64,000 nt of DNA from Typha latifolia (Eukaryota; Streptophyta; Magnoliopsida; Poales; Typhaceae), in the NCBI GenBank assembly GCA_019914945.1, contig CM034106.1:992001-1056000 (forward strand). The letters are read 5' to 3'. Positions 48,801 to 61,124 of the stretch are shown here, in pieces; position 1 is the first letter of the stretch; each line of letters starts with the position of its first letter. Under the pieces are notes generated by a model. That model was not told the DNA's origin. It was given only the letters and a program-made list of their open reading frames with translations, and searched no databases. Position numbers and translations under genes: made by a program.

Positions 48801-51800
48801 TATATATATAGAGAGAGAGAGAAATAGGATACATGTGGAAAATGAGTTTCGAATTTCCTTAAGATGCACCAACTTGTTCTACAGGTTGGACAACATTTTG
48901 ACTATAAAGGAGGAATATGGATATTGGATAATGATATGACATTGTACAAAAATCCCATTAGAGTAGCATTTATGGTTAAAAATATATTACATAAAGAATT
49001 TTTCCAAGCAAACAGAAAATCTTCAATTTCACTTATCTGGACTCTTTAGTGTAATACATGTATCCTAAAACAATCTGAGTTATATCCCCAGCTTTACTTT
49101 TATTTTAAGAATATGTATAGGAAGTATAAGATTACTACTATATTCTGTAGAATATAATATTGAGATGGATAGAGTATAAAGGTATTTGTGGTAACTTATG
49201 TATACAGAATACGTGCACGTGGCAATTGTGTGTTAACTGTTTTTGCATCTTTCATTCATTCCAAACTACTATCAAGAACCACCTTCTTTGTTTGCTAAGC
49301 TGATGCAAGGATCTCCCTCATTTTAAGTTTCTTTAGCTCTAGTGTACTATATAGTTGCAATAAAAAAACGAACAGTTTACTAAATAAGCAAAATTTAGAT
49401 TTAAGAAAGGTAATAAACTTATAAAAGCAGATGCTAAGTTAAGATGGTAAGATCTAAATTAACAATACTTCTTATTAAGTGGCTTCAACGATATCTGTTT
49501 TAGTTCTCCTGTGAAATCAGGCTAGAACTTTTGGTATACTCCTTACTATATCATCAAAGAGTCCTTTCAATTTCACTAGAAAATTTATTTGTGGCCAGTT
49601 TAAGTATTTTGGTCGAGGAATAGTTTACCTGGGAACCCTTTCGAAAGTCATCCTCCTCAATCTCAGGTAGCATATGTTTTGAGTACCTGTCATTTCCATG
49701 CGGTCCAGGATCCTGAAAGCTGGCAAAAGAGACAGCATCAGTAAGAAGAAATAGAGTAACATTCTTGAATGGTTCTGTGAAGATTTTAAAGCAGGCAGGA
49801 GAGGACAGATAATGATCTATCAGTACTTGGTAGAGTAATCACGATGAATTTATGTAGGTTTTGAATGTACTAACTACTAAACATTGTCCAGATTACTTCC
49901 TTAAACAAAACCATATACAAATTCAGGGGGAAAGTTGATACATGACCTACAATCTTACCAGTCAACGAAGCTGATATTTGTCCCCATCAGATAATTGTAG
50001 ATATAATCAAAATTGTGAAGTGGAATACAGCTGTCATAAGAACAGAAGAATTAAATGTACTGATGAAAGGATGAAAAATAATTTCAATAGTATCAGTTCC
50101 ATACCTGTCAGAAAGCAATACAAAATGCTGATTATCAGTATCTTGGAGTGCATTTGCCAAGAGCCTCTTCTCTGCATCAATCATAGATATCTTCCCCCAG
50201 ACCACCTGGTGAACAGGTATTCATTCAAACAATAATTCTCTAAAATTAGCAGTTCATGCTCACAAAATTAACGGAACTAATGGATTTCTTGAAAATGATA
50301 ATTCCACTAAAAATGGCAACAAATCTGCCACAGTAGCTCCTTCATGCCCATGTCCAGCAAAATGTTCAGTTAGTTAATCTGAGAGGGATAGTACCTTATC
50401 ACTGCGAATGTCTCTTCCAAAAAATATAGGACTAACATGTACAGGTTTTTCCCTGGATGCATGTACATAAATGGAGAATCTCCCTTCGTGGCCCTAAATA
50501 AATAAGAGAGCACGTTAAATTAATGCATAAAAGCTTTAGCTGAATTATTCTAGTAACTGATTTCTTGTTTCGTAGAGAAAATATAGAGGTCATGTCTACT
50601 GGCACAGTCTTATTAATTCGTACACTATATGGTAGTTGACCATACAGTCATACAATCAAAACTTCTGGTTATATCAATGTACACTATTCATCCTTACTAA
50701 CAAAAAGTAAGCTCTGTATGGATTGTGCAAACTATCTATTATATTATGGCACGAATTTATTGACTATGTCATTTTCTATAGATTCTTCTACTAAATCACA
50801 TTTCACTTAGCAGATAAAGCACTTTGAGATCAAGAGGCTTTTCTTTGCTTAATTCTCAAATGTCAGTCACATGTTGAAGATTGAATCCATTACTATTAGC
50901 TAATGTAATCACAAAAAGGGTGAACTCGCAGTTTTCCACAAAGCATTTTTGTGGTATAACTTTTAGGAAGTCTCAGATTTTGCAAAATGGAAGATTGCAC
51001 TTGTTCAATGAATGTAACCAAGTTGCAAACGTGACAAAATTTATCCTCAAAAGTCAGACCATATACAGAGTAGATGAGAAGACTCACTCCACTTGTAAAT
51101 AGTTGGAATACTAGTAGAAGACCCAATCCACTATAAATACTAATAGACGAGAAACAAGAAATCTCTCTTTGGAGTATTAAGGATTCTGTATAAGAAAATG
51201 CAAAATAATTAAACAGCAAGTGATTTGTACATTCAGAACAAAGGTTCACCGCAGACATCAGAAATATTGAAGAAATCAGTTAAAGACTCAAAAAAAGAAG
51301 AAAAAGAAAGACCTAAAGAAGGCATACATTAGCTAATTTACAGGCGCCTGCACATGTAATATGTGATTATTTTTAATATTAATGTTTTCCTAGAATCTCC
51401 AAATCATGAAAGAGCTGGGTAGGAACCCTACTGCTAAAATTGTGTCAAATTTTGTAACTGAAAAATAAATCATATTAACAAAATCTAGGATCCTATTCTT
51501 TCTGAACAAATACTTAGGAATCTCACAGAAAAATTGATGCCTAAAATATCTAGAGCACTAGAAACAAAAAAAAAATTAAATTGAGGTCTCAAAACAATGC
51601 AGCAAGCTGAATAAGTATATAATGATACCATGCATTATTTAAGGACATAGATATGATAGAGTCCACCAACCCTATTGGAATGTGTCACTCGGACATGAGT
51701 TTTTATGATATCTATTGTATGAGTATTAATATTCTGGTATTGTAACTGGCATCCATTTTGAATCAAACAAAAGCCTCAAGATTTGTTAACTGTCATAAAT

Positions 51801-52922
51801 CACTTCTAGCAGAGAGCAGAGTGAATCTTCCATCCATTTGAATCCAGTACCATTGATTTCTAGATAATAGGCTTGGGACTCCATCCCATCAGCAGGATCC
51901 TATTTCAACCACAACATAGGAATTCCAATGTAAAATCAATGATGACAAGCAAATACACATTTATGTGACATTATTCTCTCTATGTGATCAATTTGCATAC
52001 AAGATTCACAGCTGAGTTAGCCTCATTTGGTATAGTAGCTTACTAGCTTAGTTTAAAAGTCAATAAGATTCTATTATGGAGATAGAGGAAGTAGATAAAG
52101 TAAATTGGATGATTTGCCAACTTCCAAGATTGTAGATGTCTTTCTCATGGGCCTTCTGTTAAATGCAAGACTTCTGTGATCATTTACTCTCTAATAGGTT
52201 TTGCATAGATTGTTCTTTATATGTCATCTAGAATTTAGATTACCAGAACTTTCCTTCAGTTGATACCAAATTCAATTTTTGAAAACTTTAGAAGCCAATA
52301 CCTGATAAAGAAAATTCATAAAGACATGTCCAAGTCACATGTACATTTGCAATCTGTTTGTGGTATGAAATGATAAGAATGGCTATGGTCATTTTAGACG
52401 TCCAGCTTGCATGTTAAACATCAGAACAAAAGTATCTTTTGACTTCGCAGATGCAACGAAATGCCTAACTTGGAAAGTTTTTCCTATCATCCTAGAAGGA
52501 TACACATGTAGCAAACAGATAATAAGTTTGAGCCTTACCAGAAAAAATCTCTCCCACAATCTTTCAAATGGCAATGTACCCGGAGTCAAGAACATGAAAG
52601 CAATCTTCGGATTCTTCGATGGAACATTAGGCATCGCAAGGATGTCTTTGATAACAACATGAGAAGCAATCTCCTCATCGGTCAGTACCCGGGAATTTAT
52701 AGCAGGAAGCCAGTCTTTAAAAGGACTACAAACACTTGAAGCAAAGAAGTAGCAAGATGAATAACGCCGAGGTGGATAGATGTAAGCTCCAATTAATGAG
52801 ATGCAGACCAAAGATATCAAAACCAATATCCACATGGGTCTTTTCGAAGCAGTCCTGTGGCCTGGTCCATGTGGGATTATCATTTCTTTCTTGCGATCCT
52901 TCCATGCATGAGGTACCTTCAT
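45813..52922 (-). CDS. BC10-like Golgi glycosyltransferase (DUF266 / GT14 core-2/I-branching family)
   Basis: Ten exons in transcript order: 52922-52539, 50493-50395, 50205-50105, 50030-49959, 49719-49629, 48109-48029, 47134-47075, 46980-46858, 46759-46721, 45941-45813; 1179 nt, 392 residues. A basic cytosolic N-terminus is followed by one membrane span (about 31-48, ILVLISLVCISLIGAYIY): a type II Golgi protein. The catalytic region has KIAFMFLTPGTLPFERLWERFF, FSIYVHASREKP, FVLLSDSCIPLHNFDYIYNYL, SFVDCFQDPGPHGNDRY, RKGSQWFSIKRQHAVLILAD, NCYADEHYLPTL and THVDWSEGKWHPKAY, all DUF266 hallmarks. Rice BC10 affects cellulose content and arabinogalactan-protein glycosylation and hence stem strength; the exact donor and acceptor here are unknown. 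A 5'-UTR intron is likely (donor GAG/GTAATCG, exon ending at 53781). Length matches the family (380-400). Confidence 0.92.
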
Positions 52923-53880
52923 CTTGTTTCTCTTCTTATATAGGCCTCACCACAATTACAACCATGAGAAATTAAACCATTAGACATAACCAGAACCTAC
53001 ATTCCAAACTCTGAAAATGCTATAGACTGGGTATCTCTGGCTGCAAAAGGAAGGGGAAAGAAAAAAAATATATATATATCAATTAGCCACATGCCAAATA
53101 CCAAAATCTTGATTTTTTTTTTCTGTTTATGTAGCACAAAAAGAAGTAAATTTTGGTTTGTACATTCATATCGACCTTTTATCAAAAGGGCAAAATGAAG
53201 AGAGCAATTCCAAGTATGGCTTTAAAGCACATCAACAGGACCATCCTCCATTAAGTATAAAGATTAACAATTGGAAATAAAAGAAAAAGGATCCTGCGAG
53301 AAAAAACAAATCGTATGTTTCCCTTCCTACAAGCTAAAATAAACCTTATGTCATAATGTAGGTGATCAACTTTGCTATATTAGTCAAATTTGGAGACGAG
53401 ACGAAAGAGATTTTTCTTTCAAACTATTCACCTCCCAAGACAAATCTTCTATCCCCAAGTCCACAAAGGCCATCGAGAAAAGTCAACTCCAACTCAAACA
53501 AGCAATCTAAAAGATTTTGCATCCCGTAATCCCTTAGTTCAACACCAACCAAAACTTTTGGTGGGACTTCCAGCTACAGAAACCTCGAATTCCAAATAAA
53601 ATTCCCAAAAAAGAAAGGCAAACACGTAGGAATCGACATCAGCCACATCCACAAAGAACGCATCACAATTATTTCAGGAAATAAATTAAATTTCTCCACG
53701 GAAACGAAAACCGAGACAATGCCCAGATCGGGAGCACCAAATCCCATCAAACTACAGTTGACAAGGACGAAATCGATTACCTCAAAGAGCTGAGCTGCCC
53801 CGACAAGGGGAGATCAGAGATCTACGACGAAGGCGGAGAGAGACAGGTAGCGGGAGATCTACGAGATCCGCTATTAGGGC
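52923..53880 (-). other. 5' UTR, leader intron and promoter of the glycosyltransferase gene
   Basis: A GC-richer patch at about 53781-53880 looks like the first, non-coding exon; on the minus strand it ends AGCTCTTTGAG/GTAATCGAT, a good splice donor. The leader intron then runs to an unidentified acceptor shortly before 52922. Reading frames in this stretch are short and unsupported. Confidence 0.5.
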
Positions 53881-53902
53881 AGGACGAAGAGTGGAAGAAA
53901 AA

Positions 53903-53911
53903 TTATATAAA
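53903..53911 (-). promoter_or_regulatory. TATA box candidate of the glycosyltransferase gene
   Basis: On the minus strand the sequence reads TTTATATAA, about 25-30 bases before the GC-richer presumed first exon. It fits a start near 53875. A CT/GA tract (53934-53949) lies just upstream. Confidence 0.5.
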
Positions 53912-54805
53912 TATTTAAAGGTCCATAAGAGCTCTCTCTCTCTCTCTCGAAGACGAAGAGGTGAGGGGAATTCGAAAAGGTTAAATAGAATAATAGCGTT
54001 TCGTATCCGTTTTCGCGTCTTTTTTACATATAACCACTTCTCTTCTATTTTATTTACAAAATAAAGTCCTTGCCCGAGGTTAAATTCCTCCCTTCTAAGC
54101 CTTCTATTTTTGGGAAGCTTATATTTATTGTTGAACTGACTTAGTCTAACTCTAATTAATAACAAACCAAAATCCTCAAAGTAATGAAGTATTCTTCATA
54201 AGAATGTTTCCAAACTATTTTAGAGAAAAAATAATAATATGCACTAAGAATATTTCCTGAGCGAGGACTAGACTGTAAGAGGGGTCAATTTGCAAATGTG
54301 CAACAGAGGGTATTTCTATAATAAAACTAAAATGTATGTCGTGATATGCAAAACCCCGTCCATTTCTCAGTTCCAGCTTTTTTTTTTTTTTTTTTTTGTT
54401 ACTTTCTCGCTCCCTCCAATGGTTTTCCTCGGGAGGAAATCAGATTGCCTACAGTACTGGGAGGAGGAATTTGCTAGATTTTGATATTTAACATTCTGTT
54501 TAACGTGAATTTATGCTGCTCGGGCTGCAGAGGATCCGACTCGTTTGTTTGACGACGGACGCAAGAGTGGAAACATTCGTTGTCCTTGAATGGATTGGAA
54601 ATTTTTTACGTGGCGGCTTCTTATTGGCTTAACAGGTGAATAAGGGAAAGAGAAGAATTTCGATGGTAACGGGAAACGGATTCTACGAGGAAGGGGAAAC
54701 GTCTCCTATGTAGGAGTTCAGATAAGTGGCTTGTGGTTTTGTTTCTATTATACGGTGTGTTAGTTTTCCTTTATTGGACTAAAAAGATAGAAAAATAATA
54801 GGGAA

Positions 54806-55022
54806 ACTTGCATAAAAGCCCCTGTATGACGGGTTTTTCATGGTTTGAACCCTACCCTATATTAATTTAAATAAAACAAAATATTTCCGTTCCGTTAGAG
54901 CTAATGTGAGTTTAAGTTAGCTCAGAGATTCTTTTTAATATTTTTGGTATCTTTTTATAATACATTATAATGTAGGGTATGAACCATAAAAGTCCCATTA
55001 TGTAGGGGCCTTTTTGCAAAAT
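54806..55022. mobile_element. MITE with about 50-bp terminal inverted repeats
   Basis: The left end CTTGCATAAAAGCCCCTGTA followed by TGACGGGTTTTTCATGGTTT and GAACCCTAC matches the reverse complement of the right end (TTTGCAAAAAGGCCCCTACA, TAATGGGACTTTTATGGTTC, ATACCCTAC). Total length about 217 bp with no coding capacity. A clear target-site duplication was not identified because both flanks are A-rich. Confidence 0.8.
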
Positions 55023-57120
55023 AAAAAATTAAAAATGCGCCACATTTTGGGGTTGCCGGCCTGCTCTGCAATTAGGATTTGATTAATCCATCAAAAATCG
55101 ACTAACTAAATTAAAAATTAGGAAGAAAAAGATCGTTGCTTACTTATCTTATTTCAATCTAGGCCGTCGGTTTTTTCTAATTGCGGCTCAGATCGTCTCA
55201 GGCTTCTTTCACATTTTTTTTTTAATTTTCTTCTAAACTATTGTTCTTAAAATATATCATTCATATATAATCAAATCAAAAGATATGATCTTCAACTCCA
55301 CTTATTTTGCACACACATATAACCCTTTTCTTAAATTTGGCATACAAAAATTAGGTTAGAATCGATCATGATGATCAACCATCTAATATATTATAAATAA
55401 TGTAAAAAAAAATTGAAAATGAAGGATATTTCTGCATATATCCCTCTTTTTTCAGTTGTCTAGATTTCTCAAATTAATTTTAACATAAACGAATCATAAT
55501 CATAACGAAGAATATTACAGGTAATTCACTAATTTGGCGGCTTTCTAAAGAATTTCTTGAGAAAAAATAAGAGTTTGCGGAACAAAGGTTTGAAATTTTT
55601 TTTAATTTTAATAAATAACTCGGGTTTTACGACAGATGCATATCTAAGAGTACACTAATAATAAGGGAATAGATTAGGGGGTAATATTTTCTTATATATA
55701 TATATATATAAATGACTCTTTCCTTTGAAAAAAAAAAATAAAAAAGAAGAAGAAAAAAGAAATAGATATTGACCAAATCTAGGGGTAGTGGAGAAGGTCA
55801 AGTCCAATTTGGTAAGCTCACAGACTATGAAAGTTGTGGGTTGAAATAAGGATCATTCCTAGCCTTAGGCAAAGGTTTTGAACATACCATCATCTCCATC
55901 TCCTTTGTGTTGGAAATTGAACAAATCTAAATGGAGTATGGGGGAAGAGTTTCTAAAAGTGAGCCTTAGGAATGGGCAAGTTAGATTGAGTCTTTTGGCT
56001 ATAAAATATTAAAATGTGTGCCATATTTGGGATTTGGCTTATTTAGCGAATATGTGTAGAAAATATTATACCATTAGATTTGTTAATTAAACTTAAATGT
56101 AAGTTAAGTTAACTATACTAGAAATGATTATGAGAAAGTCACTTATTAAAATTAATTAAAGTTGATAGAAATTTTTTTATACCAATTGCCTAAATGGTAT
56201 TAGTATAAATCTAACTCAGGATATTTTTCTGTATATAATTATTAAAACACAAATTAATTAAAATAATCGATGTTAAATTGTATAGTTTCCCCTTTTTTTT
56301 TTCTTTGATGAATTAACTATTTGCACCCTCTTTTTTATATTTATATTAAGAGTGGCATACTTTGGAATTTTTTATTTTTTAAGAGTTAGATGCCCTGTAT
56401 TTTGGATCTTGTTATTAAATAAAATTAACACCCTTGTGAGAATGCCATATCAAATTGAGTCAGAATAAGCTTGATTTTCCAAAAATACCCTCTCATATCT
56501 TATTTTATTTTTGGTTTAGGGTCCTATTTTAGAGAGAAATGTGAGGGTTATTTTAAAAAGATCTAATAAAATATTCTTAGATTGATACCACAGTTATCAT
56601 AACCACTAGAGAGGAGATAGAGGTTGAGTTGGTGTGTTATTTGTTCAACCCTTTTGGATTGCTAATTTATTTAGGAATATTTTACATAGTTGAAATAATA
56701 TACTTATAGTTCTAAATAATTTTAAAAACTAAAATTAATTTCTTCTATTATTTTCCTATTTTTAACTAATATTTGAGTGTAAGTACATTAAATCATATGA
56801 CTTATATAAAAATATATCATAAGTACACTTTTAATTTTTAAAAGCATAATTGTTTTTTTAGGACTAAATTACTCGTGGGATAACTAATAAAATAATTGAA
56901 TACTAAGGACAATTAAGTAATTAGGAGAATGAGAAATTCGTTCGAAACCCTGTTCGAATTCCACGGTCCACTAATTGCATAATTTGCTTTTCTACTTCTA
57001 TAATAAAATTGAACTAGCGTAGTCGTCCATTCACTTCGCTGGTTTATCACTGTTAAATTCTCACTTCTCTTAAAGAAAAAAAAATTTAATACTTAGATAT
57101 CTCAAAATAATTTTAAAATA

Positions 57121-57240
57121 TGACCACCATTGTAGCGCAATAGTAGAAGCATACAAACATGTAGGAAGTCAAGGTTTAAGCATTTGTGAAGATAAATTTG
57201 GACTAAACCCTATGTCTAGCGTATGATTAAACTACTAATT
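57121..57240 (+). mobile_element. Candidate tRNA-derived SINE fragment
   Basis: TAGCGCAATAG at 57133-57143 fits the RNA polymerase III box A consensus exactly. GTTTAAGCA at about 57174-57182 is a box B candidate with two mismatches, at tRNA-like spacing. The phrase AAGTCAAGGTTTAAGC resembles the GGTTCGAATCC box of plant SINEs. No poly(A/T) tail or target duplication was recognised. Confidence 0.35.
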
Positions 57241-58565
57241 CTCTATCAATCAAAAACAATCCAAAATATACTAAGAATTTCTAATTTCTATGTCTTCAAA
57301 TGTCTCCTTTGGTGGGGTTATCTTGAAAGAAAAATCAGAGGATGCCAAGGTGGACTTTAACCTAATTTAATGCAGTATTGATTAAGTTCATTCCTACATA
57401 TTTAGGAGAGAAGTAATTAAAGGGGGGATGAATCACAAAGACTTAATTAAGACATCTTATGCAATATTAATCAATGTGAGAATAACTTTTGCACTAATTG
57501 AGCTGTGCAAACATGGATCTGGTCAAATAGTGAATGTGAAAATATTCAAATTTCTAGTAGAAGGAAGGTTTTTAGAGTAAGATTTAAGACATTTTGATTC
57601 ATCTGGTGATATTTGATATTTAAAACCACAATTCAACCATAGGAGAAATTGGTTACCAGCAAGATAAGAATTAATCCACATCCAATATGTTAAAAGCAAT
57701 TAATTATATGGAAAATTCATTAGAAACACTTATTTTTTTGTACTTAATATCATTCACATTCTACCATATTAATATCTATTATTTGAATCTTACATCTTAC
57801 TTTTAGTGCTTAAAAGATATACTGAACTTAGTTTCCTACTTTCCTTAATGGATAATCGAGTTAAATTAACTACAGATGTAAATTGATATAAATATTTTTA
57901 ATTTAATCTTGAAGGTTAGGGTAATACTAAAAGGGGAGATGTTCTTAGGTATTTTGAAAGTTTTTGTTTTTTATATTTAAAGGGATGAAATATTTTCTAT
58001 TTCGACGGTTGTTATTAGGTTAAAATTAACTCTAAGTAGATTTCGAATGATAAATATTTATTTATAGTAAAGTGTGAATGACGATAAAAATAAAGAACGG
58101 GGTGTTTTAATAATTTCCCTTAGTTATATTATTATAGCTAGTAAAATATTCTCTAATCATGCAAGTTATAAGTCAAATATAGAAGAAAAAAAAATAGTCA
58201 AATGGGCAACTATATGGGGAAGGAAAACGAAATAGAAAAATGTGAAATAATTCCAACTTGCATTACAAAGTAATAATATTATTTGCATTAATGATGACTG
58301 TGTCAGTGGCGTATTGGCACGTGACACGAGGGGTACCGCACGACACCCCCTTATAGCAACTCCACCGCTCGTCGCTTGCCATCGACCAGCCATCACCGTC
58401 TCGTCTCACCCCAAGCCCGAGGCACCGCCCACACACGCCTAGGTACCCTAGTTGCGAATATTTCACCCTACTCGATCTGCAACTCTTTCTTCTTCCTCAG
58501 ACTAGGGCACCCGCAAACATGTGAGAGATTTGCATACAAAACTAAAACTTGTACGTATAAAAAAA

Positions 58566-58800
58566 ATGGCTAATTATATTTAGCCTCATAAACTAGCATC
58601 ATTCGCTAAATACACTCGTAGAAATTTTTTTTTACCACATAGTCCTCCTGAGCTATGAAAGTTCTTAGTTCAAAAAGTTCATGTAGTTATTTCTTTTTCC
58701 TTAGTTGAAGGTCAATTTGGGCATTTTTCTTTTAGTTCAAAAGTTCTATCTATAAAAAAAAAAAGAAGCTTAGGGGACTAAGTGTAACTATCCTTAAAAA
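58566..58800. mobile_element. Degenerate MITE-like inverted-repeat element
   Basis: The left end GGCTAATTATATTTAGCCTC followed by ATAAACT partly matches the reverse complement of the right end (GGATAGTTACACTTAGTCCC, CTAAGCT). The interior has a run of poly(T)/poly(A) and no coding capacity. Matching is roughly two thirds, so the call is tentative. Confidence 0.45.
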
Positions 58801-60899
58801 CAAAAAAGATGACAAAAATTAACCTTGTCGCCTATCACCAACAAGCTGGACTACTGAAATAGCCAGTTAATGTGGAAGAGTTTGTCTCCATTGCTACAAC
58901 TCTAGAAAGCTTAATTTTATACTACTTCACATGTCTGTTTAATTTTTTTAAGTGATCTAATCCAAATGGATTAAGAGCTTATGATTGTGTTCATCCATTG
59001 TTTCCTTCAGTCAATGAGCTCATCTAGGGTTAGTTAGCCATGCCAACCACCTATTTTTAATGTATGTATATATTGGCCCTCCAACTTTCTAAGGGTTATT
59101 TGCCTCAACACCTAAAGTAATTTTAGAGTCAAATAAAATTTATTTTAAATTGTAAGACTAACTAAATCTCGTTATACATCGGATTACTATTTTTTTGCAT
59201 GTTTGTCGGTAAAGTTGCTGTCAATTATAATTTGAATTCGAGAACACTCGTACAATATGAGCCCCTTTAACTATTCTATTAACTGCAATATTCAATTATC
59301 GTGGGAATTTATTTACTTATTATTTATAAAATTTATAGTGAAATAAAAAATAAGTGATACCGTAAAAATTCATTTTGACTTTTAGTAGAAATGACTCACT
59401 TCCAAAGGAATTAAAATAATAGTTAAAGTGGAGGATGGCAGGAAGTTGGATGGTTCTAAGAACATGGTGGATTGGGCAAACTTTTTTTTAATAGTAAAAC
59501 TTGTCTTTCTGAACATTAATTAAGAATCACAAGAAGAACATTCAGAGTGATTGATACCAAGGACAGCTAAAATAAATTTGGAACAGACGCACACAAAGAA
59601 TAATTATAGAACCGGATCAATTATTATAAGTATTTTTCTATATAGTTAGAATGATGTAATTTCTTTTATAAATTAACAAGACCTCCATGTTTTCTTGGCC
59701 AATGTCAACCAAATACTAACCCAGATGCAATCTCAACAATGGTTCACGGAAATTGATTCAAACTAACACGAATATAACCCGTTTATTAATAAATTAATTA
59801 AGTTAGAATTAATTAGGCTAAACGGGTTATTCAAAATCTAAATGTGTTATTTGGATGCAAACGTATTGATAAAATAAATATAATCATAATTAATAAATAA
59901 AAATAATAAGTCAAAATTAGATGAAATATTCTACTTAACTCCCGAGTGTTGCATAGCATTTCTTTTAGCAAATTGAGGCTCTAATTACAAATAATGAAAA
60001 GAGATGGATTTATTTATAATACGGGCAAAATGTAGGGTGTTATTTATCATTTTCTCTTCAATTATTGACAAAAACCCGTCATTTATCCTCCGTCCATTTC
60101 GTTGCCAAATTTATTTTGACCAAAGAGAAAACTTGGCGAAATATCTAAGGTGGGTCGATGGCTGATGCCTTGACGAGTAGAAATATCTAATTTCTCGGTT
60201 GTGGTAGGCCGCAGGCATGCTACTCTAAAGCTACGCCTTTAGGCACAGTGAGTCCTATAATATCTAGACTATAGACATCAAAATAATTGAGCTGAGAAAG
60301 AAATAATTGAACTGAGAGTAATTAGAGATAAATAAATTATTATTTTTTTCTTTCAAATAATTCAAGAGCTCAGACTAAGTAATGGGACTAATCCTTCCTG
60401 ATGATTAGATTGGATAATTATCGGCCCAAAAACCTCTTGTATGAATGGTTCTTGTAAGGACTTAATTAGTTTGCTAAACATCAAGATAATTGCTTTCCTT
60501 ATGGTTAACAAACTGCCTGGTCTCTTGGCTGTAAATGGTTACTGTTAGTACTAGCAGACACTGTTCATGTGAAAAATAGGATCCATGACAATTTATGTTA
60601 CATTTGATTCTAAATTTATAATGAGAAAAGGAGAAGTGAAATTATTGTTAAGAAAAAGAGGAACGAGTGCAAAGATCAGCAACTAAGAATTGTACGACAA
60701 ACAGAAGGATGTGAAGGAAAAAAGAATTTATTTCGCAAGAGCTTATCTTATTTCTTATCTACAATAACAAAAAGAAAAACATTGCAATTGAAATAAAAAC
60801 ATTGTTACCATGAGCAGTATATCTAAACATCGGAGTTCAAAGTTCAAACTGATGGACTGATGCCCTTTATCTCGATATCAAGATATCCATCTCTTATTA

Positions 60900-61124
60900 C
60901 AAGATAATTTATAAATGGTGATCTCTTCAACCAATACTACAGTAAAAAAATAAAGAGGCCGAGTGTCATAAACTTGCAAAAAGCTTTAACACAAACACTA
61001 ACCATATGGTGTGTAGCCAACCACATGTTCAGAAGGAACCAATCAGCTTCCACAATCCTCAACACGGCTACATAAAAGTGCAAGATGGTTATCACCTCAT
61101 TTGGGTTGGCATCTGCTTGGTAGA
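60900..61124 (-). other. 3' UTR of the V-ATPase A subunit gene
   Basis: Sequence directly after the stop codon (TGA at 61127-61125 on the minus strand). The true polyadenylation site cannot be fixed; AT-rich sequence resumes near 60900. Confidence 0.5.

Larger units (their letters stand above)
53950..60900. other. Gene-poor AT-rich region with mobile-element debris
   Basis: About 7 kb without a supported gene. Open frames are short and lack domains. It contains two MITE-like inverted-repeat elements, a tRNA-derived SINE candidate, an isolated GC-rich patch at about 58300-58520, a poly(T) tract near 54380-54398, an (AT)n run at about 55694-55710, and a short repeat related to the one in cryptochrome DASH intron 4. 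Confidence 0.6.

Noticed and set aside
54380..54398. Second poly(T) tract as another retroposon scar
   Set aside because: The flanks (CAGTTCCAGC and GTTACTTTCT) do not form a direct repeat.
58166..58573. Short frames on both strands in the GC-rich patch
   Set aside because: No conserved motifs, no start or splice support.
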